33,412 bases of DNA from Methanobacteriota archaeon (GTDB lineage Archaea; Thermoplasmatota; Thermoplasmata; RBG-16-68-12), in NCBI GenBank assembly GCA_005878525.1, contig VBMB01000033.1:1-33412 (forward strand), written 5' to 3'. The number at the start of each line of letters is the position of its first letter. The first letter of the stretch is position 1. This document shows, in pieces, positions 22,574 to 31,165 of the stretch. Below the pieces are notes generated by a model, which had not been told where the DNA came from, did not search any database, and saw only the letters and a program-made list of their open reading frames with translations. A program made the position numbers and the translations under genes.

Positions 22574-22978
22574 ATGACACGCTTCACCACGGACATCCAG
22601 ATGCGGTTCCGCGACATCGACGGCATGGGCCACGTCAACAACGCCGTTTATCTCTCCTACGTCGAGCTCGCGAGGACGCAGTTCTACATGCACCACGCGA
22701 ACCGGCGGTCGCTCGACGAGATCGACTTCATCCTCGCGCACGTGGACATCGACTTCGAGTCCCAGGCGACGTGGGGCGATCAGATTCAGGTGACGGTCTG
22801 GCCTTCGAAGATTGGCAACTCCTCGTTCACGCTCAGCTACGAAATCAAGGAGAAAAAGAGCGGCCGCATCCTCGCGCGCGCGAAGAGCGTCCTGGTCTCG
22901 TACGACTACGAGAAGAAGAAGTCGAAGCCGATCCCCGACGATTTCCGCTCCCTCTTGCAATCAGGCCTCGAGGCATAG
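22574..22978 (+). CDS. Hotdog-fold acyl-CoA thioesterase (4HBT family)
   Basis: The 134-residue protein has the 4-hydroxybenzoyl-CoA thioesterase signature MRFRDIDGMGHVNNAVYLSYVELAR, with the active-site Asp in DIDGMGHVNN. It is followed by VDIDFESQATWGDQIQVTVWPSKIG and the final strands of the hotdog fold. It hydrolyses an acyl-CoA thioester of unknown chain. ATG 22574 gives the typical family N-terminus and has a TATA-like box upstream. The in-frame ATG at 22526, overlapping the previous stop, would add 16 residues that look non-conserved. Confidence 0.9.
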   Translation: MTRFTTDIQMRFRDIDGMGHVNNAVYLSYVELARTQFYMHHANRRSLDEIDFILAHVDIDFESQATWGDQIQVTVWPSKIGNSSFTLSYEIKEKKSGRILARAKSVLVSYDYEKKKSKPIPDDFRSLLQSGLEA

Positions 22979-23023
22979 GCCCGGGCCTTCTCGGGTCTTC
23001 ATGAACCTCCGCCCAAAGGCTCT

Positions 23024-24397
23024 ATGACGAGGCGGACGTTCCCCGCGAGGATGGCGAAGAAGGGGGCGAGGCCTCCGGTCGGGACGAAGGGCGCCGCGGA
23101 CTGGTACTGGAAGCGCTACACGGAACTCTACCCGAAGTACTTCTGGGCCGACGACACGAAGCTTGCGGACATCGTGGTCGCGTCCGCGAAGGGCTCCCTC
23201 CTGTATGACGTCGAGGGCAAGGAGTACATCGACCTCACGAGCCAATGGGCGACGAACAATCTGGGGAACGTCCATCCGGAGATCCTGAAGGCGACCGTGG
23301 ATGCGCTCGAGCGCTACGGGTTCCTCATCCTCTTCATGAATCCGCATCTCCCGATGATCGATGTCGCGGAGCGGCTCCTGTCGATTCGTCCGTCGGACAA
23401 CCTCACACGCGTATTCCTCGAGCTCTCCGGCACCGGGGCCGCGGAAGGTGCGGTCAAGCACGCGATCGAGGCGAGCGGTCGGCCGCTCATCTTGAGCTTC
23501 ATGGGACAGTATCACGGGCTCAGCATCGGGGCGACGGCGTTTGGCACCCTCGCGTCGCGCATGCGACGGAACTGGGAGGCCTTCTCCGGAGGCGCCATCC
23601 ACTCGCCCTACCCGATGACGTATCGGAAACCGAAGGGCATGACGGACGATCAGTTCGGAGAGTGGTGCCTCGGATTCCTCGAGGACCAGATCCTCCGGTA
23701 CGTCGCCTCCCCGGATCGGATCGCGGGGGCGATCTTCGAGCCGGTGGCCCTGGAGGCGGGCGTCTGGATCCCCCCCAAGAATTTCGCGCTTGGCCTTCGC
23801 AAGCTCGCGGATCAGCACGGCTGGTTCTTCATCGCGGACGAGGTCGAGGCCGGGCTCGGTCGCACCGGGAAGATGTGGGGGATCGAGCACTTCGGCGTCG
23901 CGCCGGATCTCGTCTCGATTGGCAAGGCGCTCGGGGGCGGGTTGATGCCTCTGGGCGCGGTCCTCGGGGACGATCGATCCATGGGCAAGGGTGACGTCGT
24001 GGCGGGGACCACCTTCGGCGGGCATCCGGCCGCCTGCGTGGCCGCGACGGTCACGATCGATATCATGCGACGAGACCGGATTCCGGAACGCGCGGCCCGG
24101 GTCGGCGGAAAGGCCCTGAAGCGCGTGAAGGAGTGGGAAGACCTCTCGATCGTCGGCGAGACGCGCGGCCTCGGCCTCGCGATCGGCGTCGAGATCGTGA
24201 GCAACAAAGGGACGAAGGCCCGCGACAACGACACCGCGCGGGACGTCTTCTTTGACTGTGTCCGCGGCGGCGTCATCCCGCTATACGACTACGAGATGAA
24301 CGTTCTCCGGATCCAGCCCCCGCTGACGATCGAGGAACCGTTGCTCGACAAGGCCCTCGACGGGATGGAGTCGGCGTTGCGCAAGCACTCCCGCTAA
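23024..24397 (+). CDS. Second class III PLP-dependent aminotransferase
   Basis: The 457-residue enzyme differs from the one at 6829 but carries the same catalytic set. ELSGTGAAEGAVKHA is in the phosphate-binding position, MGQYHGLS follows at ~160, Asp272 lies in ADEVEAGLGRTGKMWG, Lys301 lies in SIGKALGGGLMPLGA, and TTFGGHPAA is also present. The substrate is an omega-amino acid or amine of unknown identity. An in-frame ATG at 23051 (MAKKGARPP) is an equally possible start. The stop overlaps that of the convergent saccharopine-dehydrogenase-like gene by four bases. Closeness to an ALDH and that gene suggests lysine or related diamine/amino-acid catabolism; this is inference. Confidence 0.9.
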   Translation: MTRRTFPARMAKKGARPPVGTKGAADWYWKRYTELYPKYFWADDTKLADIVVASAKGSLLYDVEGKEYIDLTSQWATNNLGNVHPEILKATVDALERYGFLILFMNPHLPMIDVAERLLSIRPSDNLTRVFLELSGTGAAEGAVKHAIEASGRPLILSFMGQYHGLSIGATAFGTLASRMRRNWEAFSGGAIHSPYPMTYRKPKGMTDDQFGEWCLGFLEDQILRYVASPDRIAGAIFEPVALEAGVWIPPKNFALGLRKLADQHGWFFIADEVEAGLGRTGKMWGIEHFGVAPDLVSIGKALGGGLMPLGAVLGDDRSMGKGDVVAGTTFGGHPAACVAATVTIDIMRRDRIPERAARVGGKALKRVKEWEDLSIVGETRGLGLAIGVEIVSNKGTKARDNDTARDVFFDCVRGGVIPLYDYEMNVLRIQPPLTIEEPLLDKALDGMESALRKHSR

Positions 24398-25581
24398 GTG
24401 AGGGACCGCTCCGAGCGCACCCGCTCTTTGACGTCGATTCCAAACTTCCGCAGGAGCGGGAAGAACGGTTTCGGGTCGAGGTTCTCTGGAGAGAGCTTGC
24501 CCTTCTCGCGGATCGAGCCGCCCGCGAGGAGGAGCGCACCGGCGGCCGCGCCCGTCCCGGTGAGATAGGCGGTCGCCGTCGCCCCGAATCGTTGTGACGC
24601 CTCACGATGCCCGAGGATCGCGTAGATCGTATGGACGATGCTGTGTCCGTCCTTCTCGCCGGCCACCTCGACCAGAATCGCCGCGTAGCCATCGACGCGG
24701 CCCGCGAGGTCTGCGGGTTTCGGCAAGGCGCTGAACAAGGCCCTTCGCGGGTTCGGTCCTCCGGGCGGCCCCGGTTCGAGGAGGCGCAGGTCGCGGAACA
24801 GCTTCAGCGTCTGGACGGTGGGTGGGTCGAGGGCGAGCTTGAAGTCGACATAGCGGACGCCTTTCCCGATGAACCGCGGAAGGGTGTCGACCTCCTCATG
24901 GTCGACGGAGTACACGGGAAGGGATCCGATCGGCGCCGGGAACTCGTATGCCTCGAGTTCTCCGAAGGGCGGTACGGAGTCGTACTTACCGTCCCGCCAA
25001 ATCCTCGACGGCGCGAGCGTCTCCTCGACGAACGTCTCCGGGCTGAAGAGGGCGATGAACGGATAATCCGGACTCGAGGCGGTGTCGCCGTCGCGCACCT
25101 TGATCGAATCAACACGCTCCATGCCGTCCGCGGCGTACCTCGCGAAGACGTTGCTCAATCCCGGATCCTCGCCCATCGCGCAGAGGGCCGTCAGCCCCGC
25201 GGCTTTCCACGTGTCGGAATCCACGAACGGATCCCGCGAGTCGTTCGCCGGGTCCAGATAGTTGAGTCCCTCTGCCAGCGCGGCGGCCTGGACCGCTCGA
25301 TTGAATTGCGGGAGCGCCGTGTTGATCACGAGGCGGCATCCGAGCATCGCACGCCGCAGGCCCTCACCGTCGCTCGCATCGAGTTGGGTCGCACGGGCCT
25401 TCGGACTCTTCAGGCGCGAGGCCGTGCGCTTCGCAAGCTCCCCGTCCACGTCGGCGAGGATGACCTCGGCCACATCATCGCTCGCGCAAAGGTGTTGAGC
25501 CACCACGGAACCAACCGCTCCGCACCCGATCAGGAGAACACTCGGTGGGTCGGAGGGTATGCTGTCGAACCTCGGTTCCAA
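24394..25581 (-). CDS. Saccharopine dehydrogenase-like NAD(P)-binding oxidoreductase
   Basis: The N-terminal Rossmann domain has VLLIGCGAVGSVVAQHL at ~15-31, then ILADVDGELAKRTASRL and LVINTALPQFNRAVQAAALAEGLNYLDPAND, the hallmark arrangement of saccharopine dehydrogenase/lysine 6-dehydrogenase proteins. The C-terminal domain (~130-330) carries GEDPGLSNVFARYAADGM, also typical. At 395 residues it is a stand-alone enzyme, not the bifunctional form. It could act on lysine, saccharopine or carboxynorspermidine-like imines. The start is TTG at 25581; no good ATG lies near the conserved N-terminus. Its promoter is probably the AT-rich TTATGT at ~25623-25630 on the minus strand. Confidence 0.87.
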   Translation of the reverse strand: MEPRFDSIPSDPPSVLLIGCGAVGSVVAQHLCASDDVAEVILADVDGELAKRTASRLKSPKARATQLDASDGEGLRRAMLGCRLVINTALPQFNRAVQAAALAEGLNYLDPANDSRDPFVDSDTWKAAGLTALCAMGEDPGLSNVFARYAADGMERVDSIKVRDGDTASSPDYPFIALFSPETFVEETLAPSRIWRDGKYDSVPPFGELEAYEFPAPIGSLPVYSVDHEEVDTLPRFIGKGVRYVDFKLALDPPTVQTLKLFRDLRLLEPGPPGGPNPRRALFSALPKPADLAGRVDGYAAILVEVAGEKDGHSIVHTIYAILGHREASQRFGATATAYLTGTGAAAGALLLAGGSIREKGKLSPENLDPKPFFPLLRKFGIDVKERVRSERSLT

Positions 25582-25684
25582 TAGTAGCGACGGCGGCCCA
25601 TTAGCCTTGCGGGGGAGGGGACATAAGCCTGACGCAGGGGTTCAAAACCCATGGTACAAAATAGCATGCGGGTCCGCCGATGTT

Positions 25685-25700
25685 AACCTTGTTTAAGGTT
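25685..25700 (-). terminator. AACCTT/AAGGTT hairpin downstream of the DUF255 gene
   Basis: Six-base arms with a 4-nt loop lie 15 nt past the stop of the minus-strand gene ending at 25716. The surrounding 25582-25715 segment has no gene; it holds this hairpin and the promoter of the saccharopine-dehydrogenase-like gene. Confidence 0.4.
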
Positions 25701-25715
25701 GCATTTCGACCAGAA

Positions 25716-27818
25716 TCACGATTTCGTTCCGCCGGCCTCGAGAATCGTCCGCAATCGTGTCGGATCCGATGTCGGCGGCGAACACACCTGCCCCTGGCAT
25801 ACGAACGCCACGGGGGCTGTCTTGGCCTCCTTCGTCTTGAGCATGGGCTCGACGGGCGGCGGCACGTACGCATCGTCGCCATCGACGACGAGCACGGTCT
25901 TCCCCGCGGAGTATGTCCCGCTCGCGGTCTCCTGTAATTTCCGAACCCGCGAATCGTGGCGAGGACCGAGCACGACGACCTCCGCCGGTGGATGAATCCA
26001 CAATTCGGCTGCGAGATGATAGGCCCCTGCGAAGACCGGGCCGTATCGGCTCGCCTCGCCCGCAAAGGCCGTCATCAGCTCATCATGGTGCAACCGATAG
26101 TCGTCGTTCCCGGTGAGCGCATGGAGCCGCGCCAAACATAGCGCGGCCACCGCGTTCGCTCCCGCATACGGCGAATCCTCGACGGGGCGACGACGGACTT
26201 CGCGCAGGGTCAGACCCACGCCCTCGTGCAGGTCCGTCGCGATGTCGACGAACCCTCCCGCTTTGTCCCAGAAGTGGTTCAGTGTGAAGACCATGATCTC
26301 CTCCGCGGTGCGAAGGTACTCCGGCTCGGCGGTCGTGGTGTACGCGGCGAGCGCGGCGTCGACGACGTACACATGGTCTTCCAACAGGCCGCGGACTTTC
26401 CGGTCGCCATCGGCGAAGGCGTGCCACATCCCGCGGTCTTTCGACCACATCTCCGAGAGGACCCGTCCCAGGGATTTGAGCGCGAACGCGCGGACGTCCT
26501 CCCGACCAAAGGCCATCGAGGCCTCCAGGACCGCCGCGATCATCATCCCGTTCCAGGAGGCGAAGATCGTCCGGTCCACCGCCGGCATGGGACGTTTCTC
26601 GCGTGCAGCCTTCAGCTTCTCCATGCCGTGGGTGATCAGAGCCCGGACGCGATCAACCGACAGGTGGAGTTCCTTGGCAATCGCCTCCGCGTTTTGGTCC
26701 ACGAACAGCACGTTCTTCCTCGGGTTGTGGTGCATCTCGCCCCGATCTCCGACTTCGAAGTGCAACGCGAGGACCCGAGCTTCGTCTGCAGTCACGGCGG
26801 CCCTAAGTTCGTCCGACGTCCAGGTGAAGTAATCGCCATCGTCGTCGAGGCCGACGTCCGCGTCTTGACTCGCGAAGTATCCGCCGCGCTGGCGGTCCGA
26901 GAGGACCTCTTCCGCCCACGCGAGGATCCCTTCGGCGGTCTCGCGGTAGAGCGGGTCGCGGGTGAGTTGCCACGCGTGAACGTAGTTCGCCAGGAGGCCT
27001 GCGTTGTCGTACAGCATCTTCTCGAAGTGCGGCACGATCCACCGCGGATCCGTCGAGTATCGATGGAAGCCTCCGCCGACCTGATCGTAGACGCCGCCCT
27101 GCGCCATCGCCGTGAGGGTGCGGGTGAAGATCTTCCGGAGGCCCTCTTCCTTCGTCCGATGGAAACGGGCCATGACCCACTCCATCGTCCCCGGGTGCGG
27201 GAACTTCTGCTGGCCCGAGATGCCGCCGTTCACGGGGTCGAATTGCCCGCGGAGCGAGTCGAGGCTCTCCTTCAGCATCGCCTCGTTCACGGCGCCTTCT
27301 TCGATGAGCGCGACGCGGCCTTCCGCGAGAGCCTGATGGAGCGCCTCCGCTTCTTTCAGCGTGTCCGCCTTGTTCGTGCGGTAGGCATCCGCCATCGCGA
27401 GCAGGACGCGTCGGAAGCTCGGGCGTCCGTACGAGTCCTTCGGGGGAAAATAGGTACCTCCGTGGAACACCTTGCCGTCCGGCGTCAGGAAAGCGGTGAG
27501 CGGCCAGCCGCCTTGGCCCGCGATCGCGCCGACGGCCTGCTGGTACCGCGCGTCGATGTCGGGTCGCTCGTCCCGGTCCACCTTGATGGCGACGAAGTTA
27601 TCGTTGATGACGCCGGCGAGCTCCGGATCCTCGTACGATTCGCGATCGATGACGTGACACCAGTGGCACCACGTGGCCCCGATGTCCAGGAGGATCGGCC
27701 GGTCGAGTTCTTTCGCGCGGCGGAACGCGTCTTCCCCCCACGGATACCACTGGACGGGCTGGTGGGCGGCCCCCTTCAGGTACGTCGACGACTCCTTCGC
27801 GAGCCGGTTCTCCGCCAT
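25716..27818 (-). CDS. DUF255 thioredoxin-domain protein (YyaL/SPATA20 family)
   Basis: The 700-residue protein starts MAENRLAKESSTYLKGAAHQPVQWYPWGEDAF. A thioredoxin-like domain with ATWC51-H-W-C54-HVI follows, the family's characteristic CHWC site. Then comes an (alpha/alpha)-barrel region resembling N-acylglucosamine epimerases/glycosidases (KFPHPGTMEW, GGVYDQVGGGFHRYSTD, WIVPHFEKMLYDNA, FASQDAD, SWNGMMIAA). Length is normal for the family. The enzymatic role is not settled; coupling of thiol redox to a carbohydrate-like fold is presumed. ATG 27818 is clear. The gene follows msrA by 24 bp on the same strand, so the two are probably cotranscribed. Confidence 0.95.
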   Translation of the reverse strand: MAENRLAKESSTYLKGAAHQPVQWYPWGEDAFRRAKELDRPILLDIGATWCHWCHVIDRESYEDPELAGVINDNFVAIKVDRDERPDIDARYQQAVGAIAGQGGWPLTAFLTPDGKVFHGGTYFPPKDSYGRPSFRRVLLAMADAYRTNKADTLKEAEALHQALAEGRVALIEEGAVNEAMLKESLDSLRGQFDPVNGGISGQQKFPHPGTMEWVMARFHRTKEEGLRKIFTRTLTAMAQGGVYDQVGGGFHRYSTDPRWIVPHFEKMLYDNAGLLANYVHAWQLTRDPLYRETAEGILAWAEEVLSDRQRGGYFASQDADVGLDDDGDYFTWTSDELRAAVTADEARVLALHFEVGDRGEMHHNPRKNVLFVDQNAEAIAKELHLSVDRVRALITHGMEKLKAAREKRPMPAVDRTIFASWNGMMIAAVLEASMAFGREDVRAFALKSLGRVLSEMWSKDRGMWHAFADGDRKVRGLLEDHVYVVDAALAAYTTTAEPEYLRTAEEIMVFTLNHFWDKAGGFVDIATDLHEGVGLTLREVRRRPVEDSPYAGANAVAALCLARLHALTGNDDYRLHHDELMTAFAGEASRYGPVFAGAYHLAAELWIHPPAEVVVLGPRHDSRVRKLQETASGTYSAGKTVLVVDGDDAYVPPPVEPMLKTKEAKTAPVAFVCQGQVCSPPTSDPTRLRTILEAGGTKS

Positions 27819-27842
27819 GGAGAGGAAGCAGGCGAGGCCGCG

Positions 27843-28421
27843 TTAAGTCCCTTTGGGTGCGACCGCTGACACCTTGAGCCGCGCCGCGAACTGCTTGCGA
27901 AACTTCGAGACTTTCGGGGCGATGACGACGCGGCAGTAGCCCGCGGTCGGATTCTTGCGGAAGTAGTCCTGATGGTACTCCTCAGCTCGATAGAACGGCT
28001 GTAGCGGTGTGACTTCCGTGACGATCGGCCGTCCCCAGATCCCCGCTTGGAAGATCTCCGCCATGACTTGGCGCGCCGTCTTCTCTTGCTCCGGAGAATG
28101 GTAGAAGATCGCAGACCGATACTGGGTCCCGACATCGCCACCTTGCCGATTCAACGTGGTCGGGTCATGGACGGAGAAGAAGATCCGCAAGATGTCGGCG
28201 AGCGGGATGACGGTCGGATCGAACGTGACCTGCACGGCCTCCGCGTGACCCGTCGTGTCCGTGCAGACGGCCTCGTACGAGGGATTCACGAGCCGACCGC
28301 CGGAATATCCGACCTCTACTTTCTCGACGCCGCGGAGCTCCTGGAACACCGGCTGGAGGCACCAGAAACACCCGCCCGCGAGGGTGACGACCTCGCTGCT
28401 TCGCTTCGACTCGGGCATCAT
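27843..28421 (-). CDS. msrA: Peptide-methionine (S)-S-oxide reductase MsrA
   Basis: MsrA reduces methionine-S-sulfoxide in proteins using thioredoxin-type reductants. The catalytic Cys18 lies in AGGCFWCLQPVF; GYSGG, GHAEAVQVTFDP, FFSVHDPTTLNRQGGDVGTQYRSAIFYH and PFYRAEEYHQDYF are all conserved. A C-terminal GYCR supplies a probable recycling Cys. The usual GCFW-G-x-E is GCFW-C-L-Q, adding a Cys at position 21. ATG 28421 follows GGTGAGG. The GTG at 28430 and ATG at 28418 are alternatives. The intact trxB that would normally feed it is broken in this window. Confidence 0.95.
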   Translation of the reverse strand: MMPESKRSSEVVTLAGGCFWCLQPVFQELRGVEKVEVGYSGGRLVNPSYEAVCTDTTGHAEAVQVTFDPTVIPLADILRIFFSVHDPTTLNRQGGDVGTQYRSAIFYHSPEQEKTARQVMAEIFQAGIWGRPIVTEVTPLQPFYRAEEYHQDYFRKNPTAGYCRVVIAPKVSKFRKQFAARLKVSAVAPKGT

Positions 28422-28452
28422 GCTCCTCACCTTGGGATTCGCCTCGGCTCGG

Positions 28453-28460
28453 GATTAAGG
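28453..28460 (-). promoter_or_regulatory. TATA-like box of the msrA-DUF255 operon
   Basis: CCTTAATC on the minus strand lies 39 nt before the msrA ATG, giving room for the short GGTGAGG ribosome-binding site. Confidence 0.45.
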
Positions 28461-28489
28461 TTTGCCATCAACCGGACGCCTGGCGTCGG

Positions 28490-29341
28490 TCACTTGACAA
28501 GGGCCGGGGCGTTCCCGCTCAGGATTCGTTCCTTCGTCCGCTCGGACAGCGGGAGGGACCGAAGGCCCTCGATCTCCTCGCGGATCCCCGGCACACCCGG
28601 CGCCGGCCAGTCCGAGCCGAAGACGACTTTGTCCGCGATTTCTTCGAGTCGAGGGAACCACTGCAGGAGGCGCTTCGGGGGTATGCTCGAGATATCCAAG
28701 TGGAGATTTCGATGGCGGCGAAGCAAGTAGAACGCCGTGTCGCACCAGAGCGGTCGCCCGCCGTGGGCCATCAGGATCGTGAGATCCGGGAAATCCTGAG
28801 CGACGTCGTCGAGGGCCATCGGATCCCCGAATTTTGATCGCGCGCCGGGAAAGACCGAGGTCCCGGTGTGCACCATCACCGGCATCTTCAGTCGCTCCGC
28901 GGTTTTGTAAATCGTCCGGAGTGCAGGCAACTTCCCGTCGGCGTACGCGTTCGCGGCTAAGAGCTGATGCGGCGGATGGATTTTCATACCCCCCATCTCC
29001 CACTTCGATGCGAGGCGTTCGACGTCCCGTTTCGGATCCTTCGTGCGTTTCGGATGGACGGAGCCGAACGGGATCAAGCGCCTCCGGTCCTCCTTCGCGA
29101 ACTCGCCGACGAACCGGTTCACGTCCTCCGTGAAGCCCATCACTTCGGGGGCGACGTAGTTGATCAGGCACGCCCGCTCGACGCCGGCTCCGTCGAGGTG
29201 CTCGAGGAACGCCCTGGGGTCATCCATGAGACGTGACGTGTAGGGCCGATCCGGAATTTCTCGCCACAACAAATCCAGGATCACGGGTTTCAAGGAGCGA
29301 TACGGTTCCACGTGCACGTGGACGTCCGTGATCCCGGGCAA
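28490..29341 (-). CDS. Amidohydrolase-2 family metal-dependent hydrolase
   Basis: The 283-residue TIM-barrel protein begins PGITDVHVHVEPYRS, supplying the HxH metal pair. It continues with MGGMKIHPPHQ, a second His site in MPVMVHTGTS, ILMAHGGRPLW, and the catalytic Asp in VVFGSDWPAPGVPG. This is the order expected of amidohydrolase-2 (ACMSD-like) enzymes, which include decarboxylases and lactonases; the substrate is unknown. The start is TTG at 29341, with an AAAAGAC box 30-37 nt upstream and no better in-frame codon, so a near-leaderless TTG start is likely. Confidence 0.9.
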   Translation of the reverse strand: MPGITDVHVHVEPYRSLKPVILDLLWREIPDRPYTSRLMDDPRAFLEHLDGAGVERACLINYVAPEVMGFTEDVNRFVGEFAKEDRRRLIPFGSVHPKRTKDPKRDVERLASKWEMGGMKIHPPHQLLAANAYADGKLPALRTIYKTAERLKMPVMVHTGTSVFPGARSKFGDPMALDDVAQDFPDLTILMAHGGRPLWCDTAFYLLRRHRNLHLDISSIPPKRLLQWFPRLEEIADKVVFGSDWPAPGVPGIREEIEGLRSLPLSERTKERILSGNAPALVK

Positions 29342-29370
29342 CGACGCGCGGTAGCTGGGGATGAGAGAAA

Positions 29371-29378
29371 GTCTTTTC
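29371..29378 (-). promoter_or_regulatory. AT-rich promoter box of the amidohydrolase gene
   Basis: GAAAAGAC on the minus strand lies 37 nt before the TTG start. It is a weak TATA match but the only AT-rich stretch there. Confidence 0.3.
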
Positions 29379-29391
29379 GCAGCGGCACTCG

Positions 29392-30135
29392 TCAGTCCGG
29401 ACTCGGCAGCCGGCGGATGACTTCTCGGTAGTCGCGGTACGGGGTCGTGCAGGGCGAGCCGTCCGCGTACAGGAGGACGCTCTCGCCCGGATCGGCGTTG
29501 CTCAAAGCCATGATCGTCGACGAGACCGTTCCGCCGCCCGCGAAGTGGACGCAGAGGCCGACTCCTCCCGTTCCGGTCGCATGCGTGCGGAGCGCGTCCT
29601 GCAGCGCACGGATCACCTCATCGACGGACCGAGACGGGGTCTTCGCGAGTAGACCTTGGACGAACTGCACTTTCGGATCGGTCGCGACGTTTCCGCCTTC
29701 GTTCGTGAGGACGTTCAGTCCCTCATGGCCGCGGTTCATGGCGAGCTCTCCCTCGTAACGAAAGAACCGGAGTTCCTTCCGTGAGGCCGCGAGGAGGTTC
29801 CAGTAGTTGTACTCGTGTTCACGAACCTCGCGTTGGAGGAACACGTCCACGCCGGAGACGCTCGGTTGCCGCAACGCGTCGAGGACGAGCTGTCCTCGCG
29901 ACCGCGCGCTCGGGGACGTCCGGCCGCGGCGGTTCGAGAGCGCGACGACCAGTCCGGTGCCGCTCGCGCCGAGCCAGCTGCCGCCCGCTTGTCGATCGCG
30001 CGGCGCAACGATGATCGGCGTGCCGTCGAGGACTGCGGGCGGATCTGCGGGCCGCATCGAGGACTCGTCGCGGTTCATCCCGAGGACGATGTCATACCCG
30101 GGGACGGAGCGCCAGAACGCGATGAGCGTGCACAC
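29392..30135 (-). CDS. NRDE-domain (TANGO2-like) protein
   Basis: The 247-residue protein opens MCTLIAFWRSVPGYDIVLGMNRDESSMRPA. This contains the NRDE motif and a Cys2 that could act as an N-terminal nucleophile after Met removal, as in the Ntn-hydrolase-like NRDE/TANGO2 family. GGSWLGAS and LVVALSNRRG are also family features. Eukaryotic TANGO2 has been linked to heme and lipid handling; the archaeal role is unknown. The start is GTG at 30135, 9 bp after the stop of the helical-repeat gene, so they are likely in one operon. Confidence 0.9.
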   Translation of the reverse strand: MCTLIAFWRSVPGYDIVLGMNRDESSMRPADPPAVLDGTPIIVAPRDRQAGGSWLGASGTGLVVALSNRRGRTSPSARSRGQLVLDALRQPSVSGVDVFLQREVREHEYNYWNLLAASRKELRFFRYEGELAMNRGHEGLNVLTNEGGNVATDPKVQFVQGLLAKTPSRSVDEVIRALQDALRTHATGTGGVGLCVHFAGGGTVSSTIMALSNADPGESVLLYADGSPCTTPYRDYREVIRRLPSPD

Positions 30136-30144
30136 CGCCGCGCC

Positions 30145-30756
30145 TCACTTCATCTGTTTGAGGTCGTACGCGCGCATCTGCGCGACCCGGGCGACGTCGG
30201 GTCGGCCGGCCTTCGTGGCGGACTCCATCGCCCGCTCGTACGCCAGAATCGTCGCTGCCCGGAGGCTCGCATCGCCGCTGGTCGTGGCCTGTTCGCTCAT
30301 CGCTTCCGCGGTGTCGAAGAAGTATTTCGCGGCGGTCAGGTGGTCCCCGAGGGTCCGGAAGAACGCGCCCGCGAAGAGGCCCTCGTGGGTCAGGCCCTCC
30401 GCACCGCCGGAGAAGTTGTCCTTCAGGACCGCGCCGTATTCTTTCGCGATCTCCGGGAGGGAGGCGTCGCCGTGGAGGTCCTGCACGGCGTTCCGGTATT
30501 CCACGAGGGCGAGGTACTGCCGTTCGTCTCGGGCCATTTCATCGTCGCTCAGGGCAAGATATCCCTGTCCCGCCTTCCGACGCCATCTCCCGCCGTCCTT
30601 CAATCGTCCGAGCTTCTCGTTGCATCGGGCCAGGGCCTGGTGGATTCCGACGCGGTCAAGGGCCGAGCCGGAGGTCGTCAGTTTCTCGTAGTGCGGCAGT
30701 GCGGCGGCGAAGTCCCCGCGCGCCTCCGCCTCGATGGCATCGAGCAGATCGGACAT
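30145..30756 (-). CDS. Helical (TPR-like) repeat protein of unknown function
   Basis: The 203 residues are almost entirely helical, with repeat-like helix pairs such as DLLDAIEAEARGDFAAALPHYEKL and GIHQALARCNEKLGRLKDGGRWRRKAGQGYLAL. The last part is HLTAAKYFFDTAEAMSEQ. This suggests a TPR-type solenoid used as a protein scaffold. No catalytic motif is seen. GGAGGT lies ~13 nt before the ATG at 30756. It is 34 bp downstream of queD and 9 bp upstream of the NRDE gene on the same strand, consistent with one transcript. Confidence 0.75.
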   Translation of the reverse strand: MSDLLDAIEAEARGDFAAALPHYEKLTTSGSALDRVGIHQALARCNEKLGRLKDGGRWRRKAGQGYLALSDDEMARDERQYLALVEYRNAVQDLHGDASLPEIAKEYGAVLKDNFSGGAEGLTHEGLFAGAFFRTLGDHLTAAKYFFDTAEAMSEQATTSGDASLRAATILAYERAMESATKAGRPDVARVAQMRAYDLKQMK

Positions 30757-30790
30757 CGGTTGTGCAGACCTCCGCGGGGTAAGTGCTCCT

Positions 30791-31117
30791 TCACATCTCC
30801 GCCCACTTGCCGTAGCCTTCCCAGACCCGGACGTGGAGCGGGAACTTGATTTTCTCGTGCAATCGCTTTGTGATGAGCTCGCAGATGTTCTCGACGGTCG
30901 GGTACTCGAGGAACGTGTTCCAGTCCTTGTGGTCGTAGTCCGCCAGAATCGCGCGGAGGTTCTTCTTCAAATCCGCGAAGTCGAGGAGCATGCCGCCTTT
31001 GTGGTCCCCCTCGATGTAGACGTCAATCTGGTACGTGTGCCCATGCAGGGAACCGCAGCGCTCGTGGCCCGGGAGGTGATGCGCGCAGTCGATGTACTCG
31101 GTGACTCCGAGTTTCAT
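30791..31117 (-). CDS. queD: 6-carboxy-5,6,7,8-tetrahydropterin synthase QueD (PTPS family)
   Basis: QueD converts dihydroneopterin triphosphate to 6-carboxytetrahydropterin, the second step towards preQ0 and archaeosine. Zinc ligands are His13 (DCAHHLPGH) and His25/His27 in C21-x3-H-G-H, where Cys21 is the catalytic cysteine. Glu100 in VRVWEGYGKW binds the pterin, and PTVENICELI is the conserved helix. The size (108 aa) is normal. QueC lies 0.8 kb upstream on the same strand. Eukaryotic-type PTPS is less likely because of the CxxxHGH pattern and the QueC neighbour. Confidence 0.9.
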   Translation of the reverse strand: MKLGVTEYIDCAHHLPGHERCGSLHGHTYQIDVYIEGDHKGGMLLDFADLKKNLRAILADYDHKDWNTFLEYPTVENICELITKRLHEKIKFPLHVRVWEGYGKWAEM

Positions 31118-31143
31118 CGATTCCGGCCCAAGGTCCGGGCCGC

Positions 31144-31151
31144 CATAAAGC
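31144..31151 (-). promoter_or_regulatory. TATA-like box of queD
   Basis: Minus-strand CTTTATGG lies about 34 nt before the ATG at 31117, predicting a near-leaderless queD transcript separate from the cupin gene. Confidence 0.45.
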
Positions 31152-31165
31152 TTGGCCTGCGGGCG

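Noticed and set aside
25638-25650. tRNA T-arm-like GGGTTCAAAACCC
   Set aside because: The stem cannot be extended cleanly and no acceptor, D or anticodon arm can be found around it.
26226-27869. Long plus-strand frame over the DUF255 gene
   Set aside because: Shadow of the minus-strand gene with no recognisable motif.
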